A DNA stretch of 6,729 bases from JAJTFW01 sp046049215. GTDB taxonomy: Bacteria; Bacteroidota; Bacteroidia; AKYH767-A; OLB10. Below the pieces are notes generated by a model. That model did no database searches and was not told where the DNA came from. It worked only from the letters and a program-made list of their open reading frames with translations. The stretch covers positions 1 to 6,729 of the forward strand of contig JBJOER010000080.1 in NCBI GenBank assembly GCA_046049215.1. The letters are read 5' to 3'. Shown piece after piece: positions 4,785 through 6,729 of the stretch (its first letter is position 1; each line of letters starts with the position of its first letter). A program made the translations under genes and the position numbers.

Positions 4785-6729
4785 ATGACCCACCTCGCAT
4801 ACCCAAACAGGCTATTCCTGTTTTTCTGCTCGCTTTTCATTTTTCTTCAAACAGACCAGTCACTAGCTCAAAAAGGCTACCTCGAATTGCTGGGTAACGT
4901 ACAGCAGGAAGGCAAAGGGATCGAAGGGGCAGAGATCAAAGTGTTGAAAGGTGATGAAAATTCAGATAATCTGCTCAGTTCCGCCGGAGGTAAATTCATC
5001 ATCAATCTTGATCTGGGGCACCTCTATACAGTCGTTTTTAGTCGTAACGGTACAGTCACCAAGTCCGTTTTGATCGATACAAAGGTTCCCGACGACCAAT
5101 TGGAACAGATTTTTTCATTCAAATTCAAAATTGATTTGTTCCGTATCCCAGAAGGCCAGGAACCTCCCAAAGAAGCTGAACCACCGGTTGCCAAACTGCA
5201 GTATAGCGACGTCTATGAAGATTTCGATTACGACCCCAACTATTCAAAAAATCGCAAAGCCGAGCTGGAAGCCGTCAAACAAAAGGCCGCGGCAGATGTA
5301 GCCAAGCAGGAAGCAGCCAAGAAGGCGGCACTTGAAAAGGCAAAACAGGATTCCATCGCCAACGCCAAGGAACAGGCACGATTGGCAGATCTTGCCAGCA
5401 AAGCACGTGAAAAGGCAGTAGCCGATTCACTGGCTGCAATTGCAGAAGCCGAACGGCTTGCGGAAATGCAGCGACTGGCACAACAAAAGGCCGTCAACGA
5501 TTCCATTGCACGAGTCAATGAGAAAATCAAGGCCGATTCACTTGCTGCCGCAAAAGAAAGGGCTCGGTTACTCGCCGTAGAATTAGAGAAGAAGCGACAG
5601 GATTCCATTGCTGCCGCCCAAGAGGCAGCGAAAATCGCCCAATTGGCTAAGGCCGAACGGGAGAAGTTCCTTGCCGATAGTTTGGCGAAGGCGAGGGAAC
5701 AAGATCGTCTTGCTGAGATTGCACGTCAGGCGCGGGAAAAAGCAGTTGCCGACAGCCTGGCCAAAGTGAAGGAACAGGAGCGCCTTACCCAAATTGCACT
5801 TCAGGCTAGGGAAAAAGCCGTTGCAGACAGCATAGCCAAGGTCAAGGAGGCGGAAAGGTTGGCCGAACTCGCTCGCCAGAAAGCAGTACAGGATTCGATA
5901 GCCCGGGTTGAAGAGAAAGCCCGGTTAGACTCGATCGCTGCGGCGAAAGAAAAAGCCCGTTTGGAAGAAATGGCTAGAAAGGAACGTGAGAAATTCGTTG
6001 CGGACAGCCTGGCTCAAGCAAAGGAAAAAGCCCGTCTTGACGAGCTGGCCAGGGCCGCACGCGAAAAGGCAGTAGCCGACAGTATCGCCAAGGTTAAGGA
6101 GCAAGAGCGCCTGGCACAAATTGCATTGGAGGCCCGTGAAAAAGCGGTTCGGGATTCGATAGCCAAAGTGGAAGAAAAAGCGCGACTTGACTCGATTGCT
6201 GCGGCAAAGGAAAAGGCGCGTTTGGAAGAATTGGCCAGAATAGCTCGGGAGAAGTCGGTTGCAGATAGTCTGGCGAAAGTGAAGGAGGAGCAGCGGCTTG
6301 CTGAAATGGCGCGTGCAGCCCGCGAAAAGGCAGTTGCCGATAGTCTGGCAAAAGTCAAGGAGGATCAGCGCCTTGCAGAATTGGCCAAACAGGCTCGTGA
6401 AAAAGCGGTGAGCGATTCAATCGCTCGCGTTCAGGAAAAAGCCCGACTCGATTCCATTGCAGCTGCAAAAGAAGAGGCGCGTCTTGCTGAAATGGCCAGG
6501 TTAGCACGTGAAAAGGCTGTAGCTGACAGTACCGCGAAAGCCAAGGAACAAGAGCGGTTAGCCGAACTGGCCCGTCAAAACAGAGAAAAAGCGGTGCGAG
6601 ACTCGATTGCCAAAGTGGAAGAAAAAGCGCGGTTGGATTCGATAGCCGCCGCCAAGGAAAAGATACGTTTGGAGGAAATCGCCAGAGTGGCTCGAGAAAA
6701 AGCCATCGCCGACAGCACCGCCAAGGCTT
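4785..6729 (+). CDS. Secreted long-helix repeat protein with D-S-[I/L]-A 25-residue units, C-terminus beyond the window
   Basis: Open for 648 codons to the right edge; function not recognised. Residues 1-28 are a Sec signal peptide (R9, hydrophobic 10-21, likely cleavage after SLA at 28). Residues 31-122 look beta-rich (LELLGNVQQ, GAEIKVLKG, GKFIINLDLGHLYTVVFSRNG), resembling the carboxypeptidase-regulatory-like or CNA-B-like domains common in Bacteroidota exported proteins. A Pro/Glu linker (122-136) and an acidic-aromatic patch with FDYD (147-150) follow. From about 154 the chain is Ala/Glu/Lys/Arg-rich, and from 189 it is a regular repeat array. The array, as far as visible, lacks Gly, Pro, Cys, His, Trp and Tyr, which fits a continuous helix or coiled coil; its composition recalls the TolA helical domain. 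The ATG is the only one between the preceding stop (4743-4745) and the signal peptide. No promoter is evident in the 39-base gap, so it may be cotranscribed with the HMG-CoA lyase gene. An envelope-spanning tether or stalk is a guess; the missing C-terminus should decide. Confidence 0.85.
   Translation, partial: MTHLAYPNRLFLFFCSLFIFLQTDQSLAQKGYLELLGNVQQEGKGIEGAEIKVLKGDENSDNLLSSAGGKFIINLDLGHLYTVVFSRNGTVTKSVLIDTKVPDDQLEQIFSFKFKIDLFRIPEGQEPPKEAEPPVAKLQYSDVYEDFDYDPNYSKNRKAELEAVKQKAAADVAKQEAAKKAALEKAKQDSIANAKEQARLADLASKAREKAVADSLAAIAEAERLAEMQRLAQQKAVNDSIARVNEKIKADSLAAAKERARLLAVELEKKRQDSIAAAQEAAKIAQLAKAEREKFLADSLAKAREQDRLAEIARQAREKAVADSLAKVKEQERLTQIALQAREKAVADSIAKVKEAERLAELARQKAVQDSIARVEEKARLDSIAAAKEKARLEEMARKEREKFVADSLAQAKEKARLDELARAAREKAVADSIAKVKEQERLAQIALEAREKAVRDSIAKVEEKARLDSIAAAKEKARLEELARIAREKSVADSLAKVKEEQRLAEMARAAREKAVADSLAKVKEDQRLAELAKQAREKAVSDSIARVQEKARLDSIAAAKEEARLAEMARLAREKAVADSTAKAKEQERLAELARQNREKAVRDSIAKVEEKARLDSIAAAKEKIRLEEIARVAREKAIADSTAKA
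5349..6729 (+). repeat. In-frame tandem array of 75-base (25-residue) units with 36-base half units
   Basis: Twenty-two units start with a codon pair for Asp-Ser. Starts and lengths in residues: 5349 (25), 5424 (25), 5499 (12), 5535 (22), 5601 (25), 5676 (25), 5751 (25), 5826 (22), 5892 (12), 5928 (25), 6003 (25), 6078 (25), 6153 (12), 6189 (25), 6264 (25), 6339 (25), 6414 (12), 6450 (25), 6525 (25), 6600 (12), 6636 (25), 6711 (cut by the edge). The full unit has a first half close to DSIAKVKEQERL and a second half close to AELARQAREKAVA; the 12-residue units are first halves alone. Every length is a whole number of codons, so the frame is never broken. 25 residues equals two heptads plus one hendecad (7+7+11), compatible with a coiled coil. 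Confidence 0.93.
5892..6413 (+). repeat. Two complete 261-base (87-residue) super-repeats
   Basis: Units of 12, 25, 25 and 25 residues recur as a block at 5892-6152 and again at 6153-6413. A third block starting at 6414 is one 25-residue unit shorter (186 bases) and a fourth begins at 6600. A less regular ancestor-like block runs 5499-5891. Position-specific marks support the block as a real unit: the segment right after each 12-residue unit begins DS[I/L]AAA, and the segment right before each one ends in a residue other than Ala (N, Q, R, S, R), whereas other 25-residue units end in Ala. Confidence 0.8.

Noticed and set aside
5240..6358. Several minus-strand open frames opposite the repeat protein, rich in Ser, Ala and Phe
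   Set aside because: They are reverse-complement shadows of the Ala/Glu/Lys/Arg-rich repeat. They lack starts with context, have low-complexity composition and match no family, whereas the plus frame has a signal peptide and an ordered domain structure.
5349..6729. Regular repeats with a period of 75 bases, considered as a CRISPR array or DNA-level satellite
   Set aside because: The repeats are contiguous, degenerate at the DNA level, in frame throughout and without unique spacers. They are protein repeats.

Overview
The window reads as chromosomal DNA from a member of the phylum Bacteroidota. The basis is: promoter -7 elements of the TAnnTTTG type (2124-2131 on the minus strand, 3291-3298 on the plus strand), no clear Shine-Dalgarno sequences ahead of the starts, a DUF4920 lipoprotein typical of Flavobacteriia and relatives, and Bacteroidota-style versions of MntR, MntH and HMG-CoA lyase. 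Order and genus cannot be fixed from this stretch. No rRNA, tRNA, CRISPR array, transposase, integrase or attachment site was seen.

Left part (1-2104, minus strand): a manganese homeostasis operon. mntR encodes a DtxR/MntR-family metal-responsive repressor and overlaps by 8 bases the start of mntH, an Nramp-family Mn2+/Fe2+ importer that runs off the left edge after 485 codons. A 95-base divergent intergenic region (2105-2199) separates mntR from pyrD. It holds a Bacteroidota-type promoter for mntRH with an inverted repeat inside it that is a good candidate operator for MntR autoregulation.

Middle part (2200-4745, plus strand): pyrD (class 2, quinone-linked dihydroorotate dehydrogenase); a small DUF4920 lipoprotein with its own promoter and a strong rho-independent terminator; then an HMG-CoA lyase gene whose start lies only nine bases after the terminator T-tract. 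These look like single housekeeping genes placed side by side rather than one pathway.

Right part (4785-6729, plus strand, open at the right edge): a secreted protein with a signal peptide, a beta-rich N-terminal domain, a short proline- and acid-rich linker, and then at least 460 residues of Ala/Glu/Lys/Arg helix built from 25-residue units that begin with D-S-[I/L/T]-A. The units are arranged hierarchically: 12-residue half units punctuate the array and define an 87-residue (261-base) super-repeat. Between units the DNA differs mostly at synonymous positions, so the protein pattern appears to be under selection. This gene is the least explained and most interesting object here. Its C-terminus, which would probably reveal its role, is outside the window.
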